DNA from: an uncultured Lactobacillus sp.
GTDB taxonomy: Bacteria > Bacillota > Bacilli > Lactobacillales > Lactobacillaceae
Direction of reading: 5' to 3'
DNA length: 64,000 nt
Assembly: GCA_910589675.1 (NCBI GenBank)
Contig: CAJUTO010000003.1
Span: 1 to 64,000, forward strand
Shown: piece by piece, positions 16,746 to 24,295 of the stretch
How positions within the stretch are numbered: position 1 is the stretch's first letter
Layout of the letters: each line of letters starts with the position of its first letter
Position numbers and translations under genes: made by a program
Notes under the pieces: model-generated
Told to the model about the DNA's origin: nothing
The model's input: only the letters and a program-made list of their open reading frames with translations
Database searches by the model: none

Positions 16746-17369
16746 CTATCTCTTTAAGTTAAGATCATTTTTAATCTTATTTTTGTATCTGCGCAAGCCA
16801 TAAAGACGGCAAGAAAAAACGTGAATAATTGAGATTAAATCGTTTACTAGCTCTTTATCCGGCGATGTATCTTGATGGTTTAAAACAATAATTTTGCAGT
16901 CGTGCCATTCACAGAACTTCTTAAAGAAATCAAAGCCAAAACGGATAAAACGATCTTGATAGGTAACGTAGATGCAGGCGATCTTATTTTGATCCACTTC
17001 CTTGATCAGCTTCAGCAATTTAGGCCTTTTGTAATTAAGACCTGATCCTATCTCGCCAATATATTCATCTGCAATAACTCCACGAGCGTTGATGAATTGA
17101 CGAAGATAATCCATTTGATCTTTTAGATCATCTTTTTGTCCCGCAGATGAAACACGAGCATAGGCGATTATTTTTCGCTTGGGATTATGCGCCTCTGTTT
17201 TTCCAAGTAGCCCGTCTAATTCGGATTTATAGTAGAACCTGCGGTTATTGACTAGATTACGATGCGCCTTGAATTTATTTTTACGATCCCAGTCCTGCAA
17301 GGTATGGACCGTTATACCAAGGTATTTGGCTGCCTGTCCGACAGATAGAATTTCATTATTTTCAGACAT
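16746..17369 (-). CDS. tnpA: IS607-type transposase TnpA (serine recombinase)
   Basis: 207 residues with the IS607 order: an N-terminal MerR-like DNA-binding region (SVGQAAKYLGITVHTLQDWDR, residues about 5-25) before a resolvase catalytic domain with the nucleophile in IIAYARVSSAGQKDDL (Ser near residue 74). The usual YVGEIGSGLNYKRP-like stretch (here DEYIGEIGSGLNYKRP) and a YQDRFIRFG helix follow. IS607 recombinases move elements as circular double-stranded intermediates with low target specificity. Confidence 0.93.
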   Translation of the reverse strand: MSENNEILSVGQAAKYLGITVHTLQDWDRKNKFKAHRNLVNNRRFYYKSELDGLLGKTEAHNPKRKIIAYARVSSAGQKDDLKDQMDYLRQFINARGVIADEYIGEIGSGLNYKRPKLLKLIKEVDQNKIACIYVTYQDRFIRFGFDFFKKFCEWHDCKIIVLNHQDTSPDKELVNDLISIIHVFSCRLYGLRRYKNKIKNDLNLKR

Positions 17370-17474
17370 AGAAAAAGCTCACCTCTTTTCAAGATGAACT
17401 CATTGTACTATATGTTACTACACATAACTAGATGATTAAGTATGATTTTTAACACTAGTGATTAACTCTAAACA

Positions 17475-17501
17475 AAAAAGAAGCTCATCGAGCTTCTTTT
17501 T
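17475..17501 (-). terminator. Terminator after the nrdI/nrdF-like operon
   Basis: AAAAGAAGCTC, loop ATC, GAGCTTCTTTT; it overlaps the last codon of the NrdF-like gene on the minus strand. Symmetrical A and T runs make it bidirectional. Confidence 0.88.
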
Positions 17502-18432
17502 ATTGTTCCTCATGAAAGTCAGTAAGACGATTGCTGTTTTGATAATAGAAGAAATCTTCAAAATCAGCACTCTTAATGACTCCTCGTTGAATGGTAGGAT
17601 TGATGGTATTGGCATCATCAGGGTAAGGAGTAGGAAATCCCAAGTTCATGTAATTTTTGTTAATGGTATAGCGGAAATAATGCTTTACCTCATTATTCCA
17701 TCCACAATTCGTGTAAAGTTCGTCGATGTGCTTTTCGACTAAGCTAGCTAAATTAGCTATAAAAGTATCAATCCAAACTTTCAAATCATCTTGCTTTTCT
17801 TTAGATAAATTATCAAATGAAGCTCTAAATTTAACGCCAGGGTACATTGCATTAAAGGAGGTACTCCGAATAGCTAATTTGATAATTTCGGCCGAGCGTA
17901 CTAATTTACCTTCTCCAAAAATGTAAAGAGGGGTGTAATAATCTGCATGATAGACTGCCATTTCTACAAAAGACAAGGCAATCTTCTTTTGCAAAACACT
18001 CCCTTTTAAATAGACATCCCCAATTAAAGTGGCAATATCCTGCAAAATATCAGAATTTTCAGCCCACTCAATCATGCTGTCAACTTGTGTTGGATCTGCT
18101 AAAGTTTGGATTACATAGTTATAGCCTCGATTAGCAATTGCCTCCAAGTAAGCCAAAGCATTAAAAACAGAGTATTCAAGTTGAGTTGCGGAATCTTTTT
18201 TGACAATATCGTCTCCAATTTTAACTTGTAAACTGGAAAGAAATGCCAAAGAGCTAAAGGATTTCAAGAAGGTATCTTGAATAACGGGCTCTAAATTATT
18301 AAATTCATCTTTATCTTTATGAACTGGAACTCGAGCCGGCTCCCAAATAATGTCATTTAAACGGAACCAAGCGGAAAAATCTATTCGATTTTCAATTTTA
18401 TTCCAATTTATTGTTCTATATTTCTTCGTCAT
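17500..18432 (-). CDS. Divergent NrdF-like ribonucleotide reductase beta subunit with degenerate metal site
   Basis: 310 residues, clearly NrdF by KKKIA-like (QKKIALSFVEMAVY), YTPLYIFGEGKLVRSAEIIKLAIR and the EAIxxRxY helix. By-eye alignment with E. coli NrdF gives the six metal ligands as Ser66 (Asp in the family), Glu97, Ala100 (His), Glu157, Thr191 (Glu) and Asn194 (His); the radical Tyr corresponds to Tyr104 and is kept. Four of six ligands are therefore lost. The pattern also differs from the metal-free class Ie replacements I know of, which keep both His. nrdI is 2 bp upstream, but no nrdE is nearby. It may be a metal-free radical subunit, or a repurposed scaffold. Open reading and normal codon use argue against decay. 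Confidence 0.8.
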   Translation of the reverse strand: MTKKYRTINWNKIENRIDFSAWFRLNDIIWEPARVPVHKDKDEFNNLEPVIQDTFLKSFSSLAFLSSLQVKIGDDIVKKDSATQLEYSVFNALAYLEAIANRGYNYVIQTLADPTQVDSMIEWAENSDILQDIATLIGDVYLKGSVLQKKIALSFVEMAVYHADYYTPLYIFGEGKLVRSAEIIKLAIRSTSFNAMYPGVKFRASFDNLSKEKQDDLKVWIDTFIANLASLVEKHIDELYTNCGWNNEVKHYFRYTINKNYMNLGFPTPYPDDANTINPTIQRGVIKSADFEDFFYYQNSNRLTDFHEEQ

Positions 18433-18434
18433 TA

Positions 18435-18878
18435 TTACCTGTAGTCACTTAAAAAGCTAATATTTCCACGCATTTCTTTGGGCTTTTGTACCTCTTTCGT
18501 ACTTTGACCCTTTGCAAGTCCTCTAACAATTTTGCGAACATTTTTAACGTCCTTGTCTATCCCACTAAATTCCATTAAATAAAGTATTGGAACTTTAAGA
18601 GTAACCGATAGTTTTTTGGCGGTTTGCGCAAATAAATCGTTAAAGTTTCGGTTGCCACAACCAATAATTCCAACTAGGTGTTTTTTATTATCTTTATAAT
18701 TTAAAAAATCAACAAGCGAATCCATCATAAAATCCTGATAGGAAGGCGTAATAAGAATGTAGTCTTCTCCCATATCATATTGTGGCCACGCATCGTCGAT
18801 TTCATGGGCCTCTAAGCCTGTCTTGACAACAAATTTCTTAGTTTGCCCAGTAATTGAATAAAATGCTATTGCTACCAT
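18435..18878 (-). CDS. nrdI: NrdI flavodoxin-like protein
   Basis: 147 residues with the NrdI pattern: AFYSITGQTKKFV at the N terminus (FMN phosphate loop), YILITPSYQDF near residue 41, VGIIGCGNRNFNDLF near 69 and LMEFSGIDKDV near 102. NrdI supplies the oxidant that activates the manganese site, or makes the DOPA radical, in its partner NrdF. The partner here is the odd NrdF-like protein encoded 2 bp downstream, so the pair presumably works together. A basic C-terminal tail of about 25 residues extends past the family core. Confidence 0.9.
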   Translation of the reverse strand: MVAIAFYSITGQTKKFVVKTGLEAHEIDDAWPQYDMGEDYILITPSYQDFMMDSLVDFLNYKDNKKHLVGIIGCGNRNFNDLFAQTAKKLSVTLKVPILYLMEFSGIDKDVKNVRKIVRGLAKGQSTKEVQKPKEMRGNISFLSDYR

Positions 18879-18939
18879 AATTTTTCCTAAATATAAACTA
18901 TCACAAGTTCATTCTCCCACTTCATTGGTCATGTTTCAA

Positions 18940-18968
18940 TTGTTTAGTTAGGAAAAAAACCATATAAT
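18940..18968 (+). promoter_or_regulatory. Promoter for the membrane protein gene at 18995
   Basis: TTGTTT (18940-18945), 17-base spacer, TATAAT (18963-18968); followed by an AAAGGGGC ribosome site. Confidence 0.75.
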
Positions 18969-18994
18969 TAAAACCATAGAAAGGGGCAGTCAAT

Positions 18995-19621
18995 ATGATT
19001 AGTTGGAACTTGCTCGGGATTTTATTATGGGTCATTGTCATCCTTTATTTAGTGTTTATTATTCAAAATATTCGTCGTAGACGAATCGAAATGATTATTA
19101 AGAAACACCAACGTTTTAATTGGCCGAACTTTATTTTAGACGTGGTTGAAATTGTAATTTTTATTGTGGCTGCCCTATGGATGTTTAATCAGACAGCGCT
19201 GGATAACCCTAACCTCGATGATACAAGCCGCATTACTTCCAGTGTGAAATATGAACCTTTGATTATGAACACTGGCTCAGGGAATTCAAGTTATGTGACC
19301 ATCAATTCTTCTAAGAAAAAGAACGGTTCTCAAACTTATACTTATTACCGCGCTGGTAGTAAAATTACTGTCTCCAGTGATTATGCGACCGTATCTTATG
19401 GCAATAATCCGATGAGCGTTAATGCAGAAAAGATTCCATATGAATTGAAGAAATTGAAACAAATGGATGAAAAGTATCAAAGAGCATATGTGGCAATTTA
19501 TACAGCACGTTATAAGAAGAACTGGCAAAATGGAATTGGAATGCATGCAGGAAGAATTGCGACGCAGTATTACTTGATTCGAATTCCTGATTCAACTTTT
19601 GTTAAACAAAAACGTAGTTAA
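18995..19621 (+). CDS. LVIS_2131-like membrane protein of unknown function
   Basis: 208 residues: two membrane segments (about 5-24 and 47-66) separated by a basic loop (IRRRRIEMIIKKHQR), then a 140-residue outside domain rich in Ser, Tyr and Lys. It resembles the lactobacillus protein family named after LVIS_2131, from memory and without a search. No catalytic motif is seen. Single-gene unit with its own promoter and terminator. Confidence 0.72.
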   Translation: MISWNLLGILLWVIVILYLVFIIQNIRRRRIEMIIKKHQRFNWPNFILDVVEIVIFIVAALWMFNQTALDNPNLDDTSRITSSVKYEPLIMNTGSGNSSYVTINSSKKKNGSQTYTYYRAGSKITVSSDYATVSYGNNPMSVNAEKIPYELKKLKQMDEKYQRAYVAIYTARYKKNWQNGIGMHAGRIATQYYLIRIPDSTFVKQKRS

Positions 19622-19627
19622 AAATAT

Positions 19628-19657
19628 AAAAAAGACGATCCGAAGATCGTCTTTTTT
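19628..19657. terminator. Bidirectional terminator
   Basis: AAAAAAGACGATC, loop CGAA, GATCGTCTTTTTT between convergent genes. Confidence 0.93.
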
Positions 19658-21182
19658 ATTTGAATAATCTTTGTGTTCTTGACTCACCAGCAAATTCTTT
19701 CAACAAAAATCCACTAACAAATGCCAAGATGAAACTTGCCGTTAAAAAGTCCATTACGTTTCCTGAAGAAAAAGCAGCTGCTAACATGAAAACCATCGCA
19801 GTTAAGATAGATGTAATTAGATAAGTGCGTTTGTTTTTGTTTAAGATCCACTTCAAGATTCCATAGGCCAAGATAGCAACATAAGGGCCAATAAACAAAA
19901 TCATGCCAAACCATCCTAAGGAATAAATTTGTGAAGTGAAATCACGCTCTAAATTGAAGATATTAGTTTCACGCGTGTAAGAAATACCCATGAACTTATC
20001 AAGCTTATTGTTGTTAGTAGCGACCACTTTATCGAGCATAGCGCGTTCAAGATAGCGATTCTGCATTCGTGTTTCACCGGGTTGTTTCATAATAGATAGC
20101 CAGAATTCGGGATCATATTGATATGGATAACTCTTCGTAACGAATTTTTTGTTTAGTGCGTATGAATGGTAATTTTCTTTAATAAATGTCCGCAAGAATT
20201 CCTGACGCTTTTTACCTTGAGGATACTTCTTTAGACCTGTTTCAAGTTCTTTAGTTTCATCTTTTAATTCATGGTCAGATTGATGAGCTAAGTAAATTTC
20301 ATAGTTGTAACGCTGAATTGCAGGGCTGAAAGGAAGAATTGCCAGGGATGCAATTTCAATGATTAAAGCTGCTAGAACAGCCTGTGTATTTTTATGTACA
20401 TTTTTTATCAAAAAGCGATGAATAAAGTAAATCAAAAGAGTAATGATGATTCCCGCGATTAAACCGATCGCCGCTACTTTAGTTCCAATTTCTAGCATAG
20501 CTAAGGCCTGAACTGCATTCAAAGTAACGATTTTCCAGTTAAATTCCTTAAACATAAAGTAAAACATTAGCGGAAGTAACATGAACAAAATCGCGCTAAC
20601 CATATTGGCAAAATTGAAAAATCCTTTAGAAGCAATATGAGAATAGCCAATATTTTGATTAAAAAACCACTCAAAAACATTTGCTGAAATAAAACCATCG
20701 CCATAAGATCTTAGCGAAATTAAAAATAAATTACTGATGACGATTGTAAAGGAAAATAATCCCGACAATCCCATAATTACTTTTTTAAAATCTTCTTGAG
20801 TAAATTTCAACTCACGGGTAAAGTAAATTACGCTGAGTGGAAGAAACATTCTAATTAAATAAAAAATTTCACTGATGGTGGAATAGTTGTAATCATTCGG
20901 ATTGACGCTATTAAAGTGGCGCACATGCAATAAGTGAAAGATTGAATACACAACTAGCAAAATTAGATAGGCAATCAACCATTTCTGCTTATTAAGCTTT
21001 TGCCAGGAGTCTTTTTTGCTGAAAAACATCCCGATTAAGATTCCCACTGCTAAAATTCTAATGATTGTCGGTAGTGTGAATGGCAAAATCGTGGCTAGCT
21101 TGCCATTATAGAGCCAATAAAGGTCTAAGAATGGCTGAATAAGTATGAACCAAAATAAGGCAGTTCTTGTTTTTTCTTTCAT
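19656..21182 (-). CDS. O-antigen-ligase-like polytopic membrane protein
   Basis: 508 residues with about ten or more hydrophobic segments. Between segments, at residues about 285-400, lies a large hydrophilic loop rich in charged residues, the layout of the O-antigen ligase/Wzy superfamily. Such proteins join or polymerise surface glycans; here it stands alone, about 8 kb from the eps operon, so its substrate is unknown. The extracellular loop contains HSYALNKKFVTKSYPYQ. The gene lies 98 bp downstream of the DUF2187-type gene on the same strand, with a terminator in between. Confidence 0.68.
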   Translation of the reverse strand: MKEKTRTALFWFILIQPFLDLYWLYNGKLATILPFTLPTIIRILAVGILIGMFFSKKDSWQKLNKQKWLIAYLILLVVYSIFHLLHVRHFNSVNPNDYNYSTISEIFYLIRMFLPLSVIYFTRELKFTQEDFKKVIMGLSGLFSFTIVISNLFLISLRSYGDGFISANVFEWFFNQNIGYSHIASKGFFNFANMVSAILFMLLPLMFYFMFKEFNWKIVTLNAVQALAMLEIGTKVAAIGLIAGIIITLLIYFIHRFLIKNVHKNTQAVLAALIIEIASLAILPFSPAIQRYNYEIYLAHQSDHELKDETKELETGLKKYPQGKKRQEFLRTFIKENYHSYALNKKFVTKSYPYQYDPEFWLSIMKQPGETRMQNRYLERAMLDKVVATNNNKLDKFMGISYTRETNIFNLERDFTSQIYSLGWFGMILFIGPYVAILAYGILKWILNKNKRTYLITSILTAMVFMLAAAFSSGNVMDFLTASFILAFVSGFLLKEFAGESRTQRLFK

Positions 21183-21236
21183 CGTTAAAGTTATCCTCTT
21201 TCAAAACTACTCGCCTTATTTTAGGAAAAAAAAGAT

Positions 21237-21271
21237 GAAAAAAAAAGACTAAGATATAAATTCTTAGTCTA
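21237..21271 (-). terminator. Terminator after the DUF2187-type gene
   Basis: On the minus strand AGACTAAGAA and TTAGTCT pair around TTTATAT, followed by nine T. Confidence 0.8.
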
Positions 21272-21280
21272 ATTCGAAAA

Positions 21281-21583
21281 TTACTTTTCTTTCTTATCGT
21301 CGTCTTTTTTAGCAACTTTCTTCATTTTTTCGATCTTAACTTCGTTAGTTGCGGCAGTCTTAGAGTTCTTCAAGCTGCGAGCACTCTTTAAGTTTTTGAA
21401 GTTAACAACAATCTTATTATTTAAGTCGCTGATGGCAGTTTCGTCAACTGGGTCATATGAAGTAATAGCTAAAAGAACGGAATTTTCGTAGATTTTTTCT
21501 ACTTTACCTAAAAATGGCTTCTTAAGTTCTTCTTCTGACTTGCCGCCAACAATTGCGCCAACTTTTACATCTGCTTTTTTCAT
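21281..21583 (-). CDS. DUF2187-like small KOW/SH3-type protein
   Basis: 100 residues. The first 65 form a small beta-rich domain (VGAIVGGKS, GKVEKIYENSVLLAI, NKIVVNFKNLKSA) similar to DUF2187 proteins such as YkvS. The tail is a charged Lys/Asp/Glu run ending KKDDDKKEK. No signal peptide. The function of the family is unknown; a role with RNA or the ribosome is possible from the KOW-like core and basic tail, but that is inference. Confidence 0.72.
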   Translation of the reverse strand: MKKADVKVGAIVGGKSEEELKKPFLGKVEKIYENSVLLAITSYDPVDETAISDLNNKIVVNFKNLKSARSLKNSKTAATNEVKIEKMKKVAKKDDDKKEK

Positions 21584-21673
21584 AGTGAAATTTTTCTCCT
21601 TCCACTTTTCTTTTATACAATAGTAGAATGTTATTACATTAATTATAAGTTTTCAAGGGAAGTATACTCAAAA

Positions 21674-22225
21674 ATGAAGAAAATTATTTTGATCGCCGGA
21701 CCAAGTGGGGCAGGAAAGACAACGATTTCAAATTATTTAGAGCGTGAATATGGCATCCCTCGGGTGATTACTCATACTACGCGTCCTAAACGAGAGGGTG
21801 AAGTCGACAAAGAAAGCTACTTTTTTGAAACAGATGAAAGCTTCAATAAGTTGCACTTCTTTGAACATATAAAATATGGCAACTACCAATATGGCTCAAG
21901 TAAAGAGGCCTTAGAAGCCATGTGGAAAAAGCATGACATTGTTTCTTTAATAGTTGATATTCAAGGAGTGAAGTCGTATTTGTCCAAACTTGATCCTGAG
22001 CAAGTTTATTTTCTTTATGTGACAACTTCCACCATGGATGAGTTGCGTGAGCGTTTAATTAACCGTGGGGATAGTAAGGAAATGGTCAAAAAACGTCTGT
22101 CTGGGAGTGAATTAAATCGATTGCCAGAAGATTTGAAGCAAACAGCGCACATTTTGTTAAATGATAAATGGAATAAAACTGAAAGCGATTTAAACACTAT
22201 AGTAACAAAGCTTAAGCAAAATTAA
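21674..22225 (+). CDS. Guanylate kinase-like protein
   Basis: 183 residues with the P-loop AGPSGAGKTT (8-17), the guanylate-binding stretch VITHTTRPKREGEVDKESYFF (split, residues about 36-56) and the lid R residues (RERLINRGDSKEMVKKRL, about 124-141). Guanylate kinase makes GDP from GMP. It is shorter than the usual 200-205 residues and diverges in the middle, and lactobacilli normally carry gmk next to rpoZ, so this is more likely a second, specialised kinase of the family. Confidence 0.8.
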   Translation: MKKIILIAGPSGAGKTTISNYLEREYGIPRVITHTTRPKREGEVDKESYFFETDESFNKLHFFEHIKYGNYQYGSSKEALEAMWKKHDIVSLIVDIQGVKSYLSKLDPEQVYFLYVTTSTMDELRERLINRGDSKEMVKKRLSGSELNRLPEDLKQTAHILLNDKWNKTESDLNTIVTKLKQN

Positions 22226-22289
22226 TGATTCCTTTTTTTACAGATTTAGTTCTTCCTTTACATGTTTCTTAACGGGATGGTAGTTTTTT

Positions 22290-22306
22290 TGAAACATTCA
22301 TGTAAC
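22290..22306 (+). promoter_or_regulatory. WalR-type direct repeat before the first P60 gene (one mismatch)
   Basis: TGAAAC, five bases, TGTAAC, followed 10 bases later by TATGATATA as the -10 region. WalR (YycF) boxes read TGTAAT or TGTAAC twice with a 5-base gap. The left half has one mismatch. Confidence 0.6.
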
Positions 22307-22428
22307 ATTAGCTAGGTATGATATAAACCGTCAGCTGATTTAAGAAATTACTAAAAAATCAGCGATCCTTTAAAAAAAGTAAATTAAATTTTAAAAAATT
22401 AGTAAATGTTATAGGGAGAGAATTAATT

Positions 22429-22989
22429 TTGAATTTTAAGTCAAGTTTAGTTAAGTTTACAGCAGTTTTATCAGTGTTCTTTACTGGAATTTCAGTAGTT
22501 AATATTCCAGTTCAAACAGCACAAGCTGACACTGTTGACTCAAGCCAAGTTGACAAGAATACTACTAACGCAGTTACACCTGAAATTGCTGCACCAGTTA
22601 AGAAAGCTAAGACTACTTCAGCAAAGACTAAGAAGTTAAACGCAATTGTTAAGCTTGCTAAAAAGCAAGTTGGTAAGAGCTACGTATATGGTGCTACTGG
22701 TCCTTACGCATTTGACTGCTCAGGTTTAGTACAATATGTTTATAGAAATGCTGGTAAGAAGACTTTGCCAAGAACTACTTACTCACAAGTAAATGTTGGT
22801 AAGCGTGTTTCATTGAGTCACTTGAAGAAGGGTGACTTGTTATTCTGGGGTTCTGCAAGTGCTCCATACCACGTAGGTATTTATGTAGGTAATGGTCAAT
22901 ATGTTCACGCTGCAACTCCTTCACAAGGTGTTCGTAAGCAAGCTTTATCAGGCTACTTCTACCCATCAGCAGCTAAGAGAGTTTTATAA
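22429..22989 (+). CDS. Secreted NlpC/P60 peptidoglycan endopeptidase (short)
   Basis: 186 residues from a TTG start behind GGGAGAG. A signal peptide (about residues 1-33, cut after AQA) precedes a short Thr/Lys linker and one NlpC/P60 domain with Cys97 in FDCSGLVQYV, His148 in PYHVGIYVG and His159 in QYVHAA. These enzymes cut the D-Glu-to-diamino-acid bond in wall stem peptides and act in septum cleavage. It lacks the SH3/SLAP-like domain of its two neighbours. The upstream WalR-type box puts it in the probable WalRK wall-stress regulon. The 3' part is nearly identical in DNA to the next paralogue. Confidence 0.93.
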   Translation: MNFKSSLVKFTAVLSVFFTGISVVNIPVQTAQADTVDSSQVDKNTTNAVTPEIAAPVKKAKTTSAKTKKLNAIVKLAKKQVGKSYVYGATGPYAFDCSGLVQYVYRNAGKKTLPRTTYSQVNVGKRVSLSHLKKGDLLFWGSASAPYHVGIYVGNGQYVHAATPSQGVRKQALSGYFYPSAAKRVL

Positions 22990-23023
22990 TTAAAGTTTTA
23001 ATTCTCTTTCAATAATAAATTAA

Positions 23024-23054
23024 ACGCTCAAGTTTGATCTTGAGTGTTTTTTTG
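23024..23054 (+). terminator. Terminator after the first P60 gene
   Basis: ACGCTCAAG, loop TTTGAT, CTTGAGTGT (one G-T) and seven T. Confidence 0.93.
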
Positions 23055-23071
23055 TGTGCTCGTATTATTTC

Positions 23072-23088
23072 TGTAACGATTTTGTAAT
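23072..23088 (+). promoter_or_regulatory. Perfect WalR-type box before the second P60 gene
   Basis: TGTAAC, GATTT, TGTAAT: exact match to the WalR direct repeat. Ten bases later TATCATATA forms the -10, the same spacing as in the first P60 promoter. Confidence 0.8.
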
Positions 23089-23188
23089 ATAGTGCGTGTA
23101 TCATATAGTCGTTAAGAGGATTAGGTATAGATTATGCTTAAAGAACATTTTCTTATTAATTAAGCAATATTACAGAGGAAACTGAATT

Positions 23189-24046
23189 TTGAAAATTAAG
23201 ACTAACTTAGTGAAGATTACAGCAGCTGCTGCATTGACTGCTGTGGGAGTTACTGGAATTAATGCAGTTAAGACAAGTTCTGTTCAACATGTACAGGCTG
23301 CTGTTTGGCGCATCAAGGTTAACTATATCCCAGGTTATGGCGTGAATATTTGGTCAAGTTATAAGAATGGTCACTTTACTGGTAAACGCGCTATGCATGG
23401 TGAAACCTACGAAGTGCTTGAAACTAAGAAAGATCAAGATGGTAATACTTGGTATAAACTAGATGATCATCAATGGATCGAAGGTCGCTACGCTATCAAT
23501 GCTAAATCTGCTAAGGCTAAGAAAGTAAGGGCTAATCAAGCAGTAAAAGCCACTGGTACTATTTCTAAACCTAAGAAGAAAAAAGCTACTAAGAAAACTA
23601 ATTTAACTATCACAACTCAAAATCAAAATAGCGAAGCAACTTCTAAAACTTCACAAGTTAAAAAGACATCAAAGCAAGCTTCAAGTAGTGCATCCGCAAT
23701 TGTAGCTCTTGCTAAAGCTCAAGTAGGCAAGAATTACGTTTGGGGCGGTACTACTCCTGCTGGTTTTGACTGTTCAGGTCTTACCCAATATGTTTATAAT
23801 AATGCAGCTGGAATTGATATTTCACGGACTACTTATACTCAAGTAAATCAAGGTAAGGCTGTTTCCTTAAACAATTTACAACCAGGTGACTTGTTATTCT
23901 GGGGTTCCGCAAGTGCTCCATACCACGTAGGTATTTATGTAGGTAATGGTCAATATGTTCACGCCGCAACTCCAAGTGAAGGGGTAAAGATGCAAGCTAT
24001 CAGTGGCTACTTCTACCCATCTACTGCACGTAGAATTTTGAAATAA
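23189..24046 (+). CDS. Secreted NlpC/P60 endopeptidase with SH3/SLAP-like region
   Basis: 285 residues, TTG start behind AGAGGAAA. Signal peptide about 1-37, then an SH3/SLAP-like wall-binding region at about 40-103 (IPGYGVNIWSSYKNG, TYEVLETKKDQDGNTWYKL, WIEGRYA), a Lys/Ser/Thr-rich linker (104-165) and an NlpC/P60 domain with Cys195 in FDCSGLTQYV and the His in APYHVGIYVG. Role: wall peptide hydrolysis. Second of three tandem paralogues, each with its own promoter and terminator. Confidence 0.92.
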   Translation: MKIKTNLVKITAAAALTAVGVTGINAVKTSSVQHVQAAVWRIKVNYIPGYGVNIWSSYKNGHFTGKRAMHGETYEVLETKKDQDGNTWYKLDDHQWIEGRYAINAKSAKAKKVRANQAVKATGTISKPKKKKATKKTNLTITTQNQNSEATSKTSQVKKTSKQASSSASAIVALAKAQVGKNYVWGGTTPAGFDCSGLTQYVYNNAAGIDISRTTYTQVNQGKAVSLNNLQPGDLLFWGSASAPYHVGIYVGNGQYVHAATPSEGVKMQAISGYFYPSTARRILK

Positions 24047-24072
24047 TAAAATCAACAGAAATTTTGAAAATT

Positions 24073-24106
24073 AGTAGTTAGAGAAAATGCTCTAGCTGCT
24101 TTTTTA
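24073..24106 (+). terminator. Terminator after the second P60 gene
   Basis: AGTAGTTAGAG, loop AAAATG, CTCTAGCTGCT (one G-T) and a T-run. Confidence 0.88.
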
Positions 24107-24185
24107 GTACGCAAATTTAAGATTTGTCTTAAAAAGCTGGCAACTCTTAATATGAAGCTAAAAAATTATATAATTTCTTTACCCT

Positions 24186-24202
24186 TGTAATGGATTTGTA
24201 AT
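24186..24202 (+). promoter_or_regulatory. Perfect WalR-type box before the third P60 gene
   Basis: TGTAAT, GGATT, TGTAAT; ten bases later TTAAAATAGG forms the -10 region. Confidence 0.8.
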
Positions 24203-24295
24203 TGCTAAGTCTTTAAAATAGGAAGTGTAAGATTTTTAAGTGAGAGATGTAGATGGTTCTTTGTGACCATTTTTCGCTACCAAAGGGGATTATAT

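Larger units (their letters stand above)
15160..17450 (-). mobile_element. IS607-type insertion sequence (tnpA-tnpB), apparently intact
   Basis: A serine-recombinase tnpA and a full-length tnpB on the minus strand, followed by about 240 bases of structured right-end DNA. It sits between two terminators (15055-15082 and 17475-17501), so no gene is broken. Related short inverted words occur near both ends (GTATAGTATTG near 15173, GTACTATATG near 17405), but IS607 elements need no terminal repeats and the exact borders are not resolved. Confidence 0.8.
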
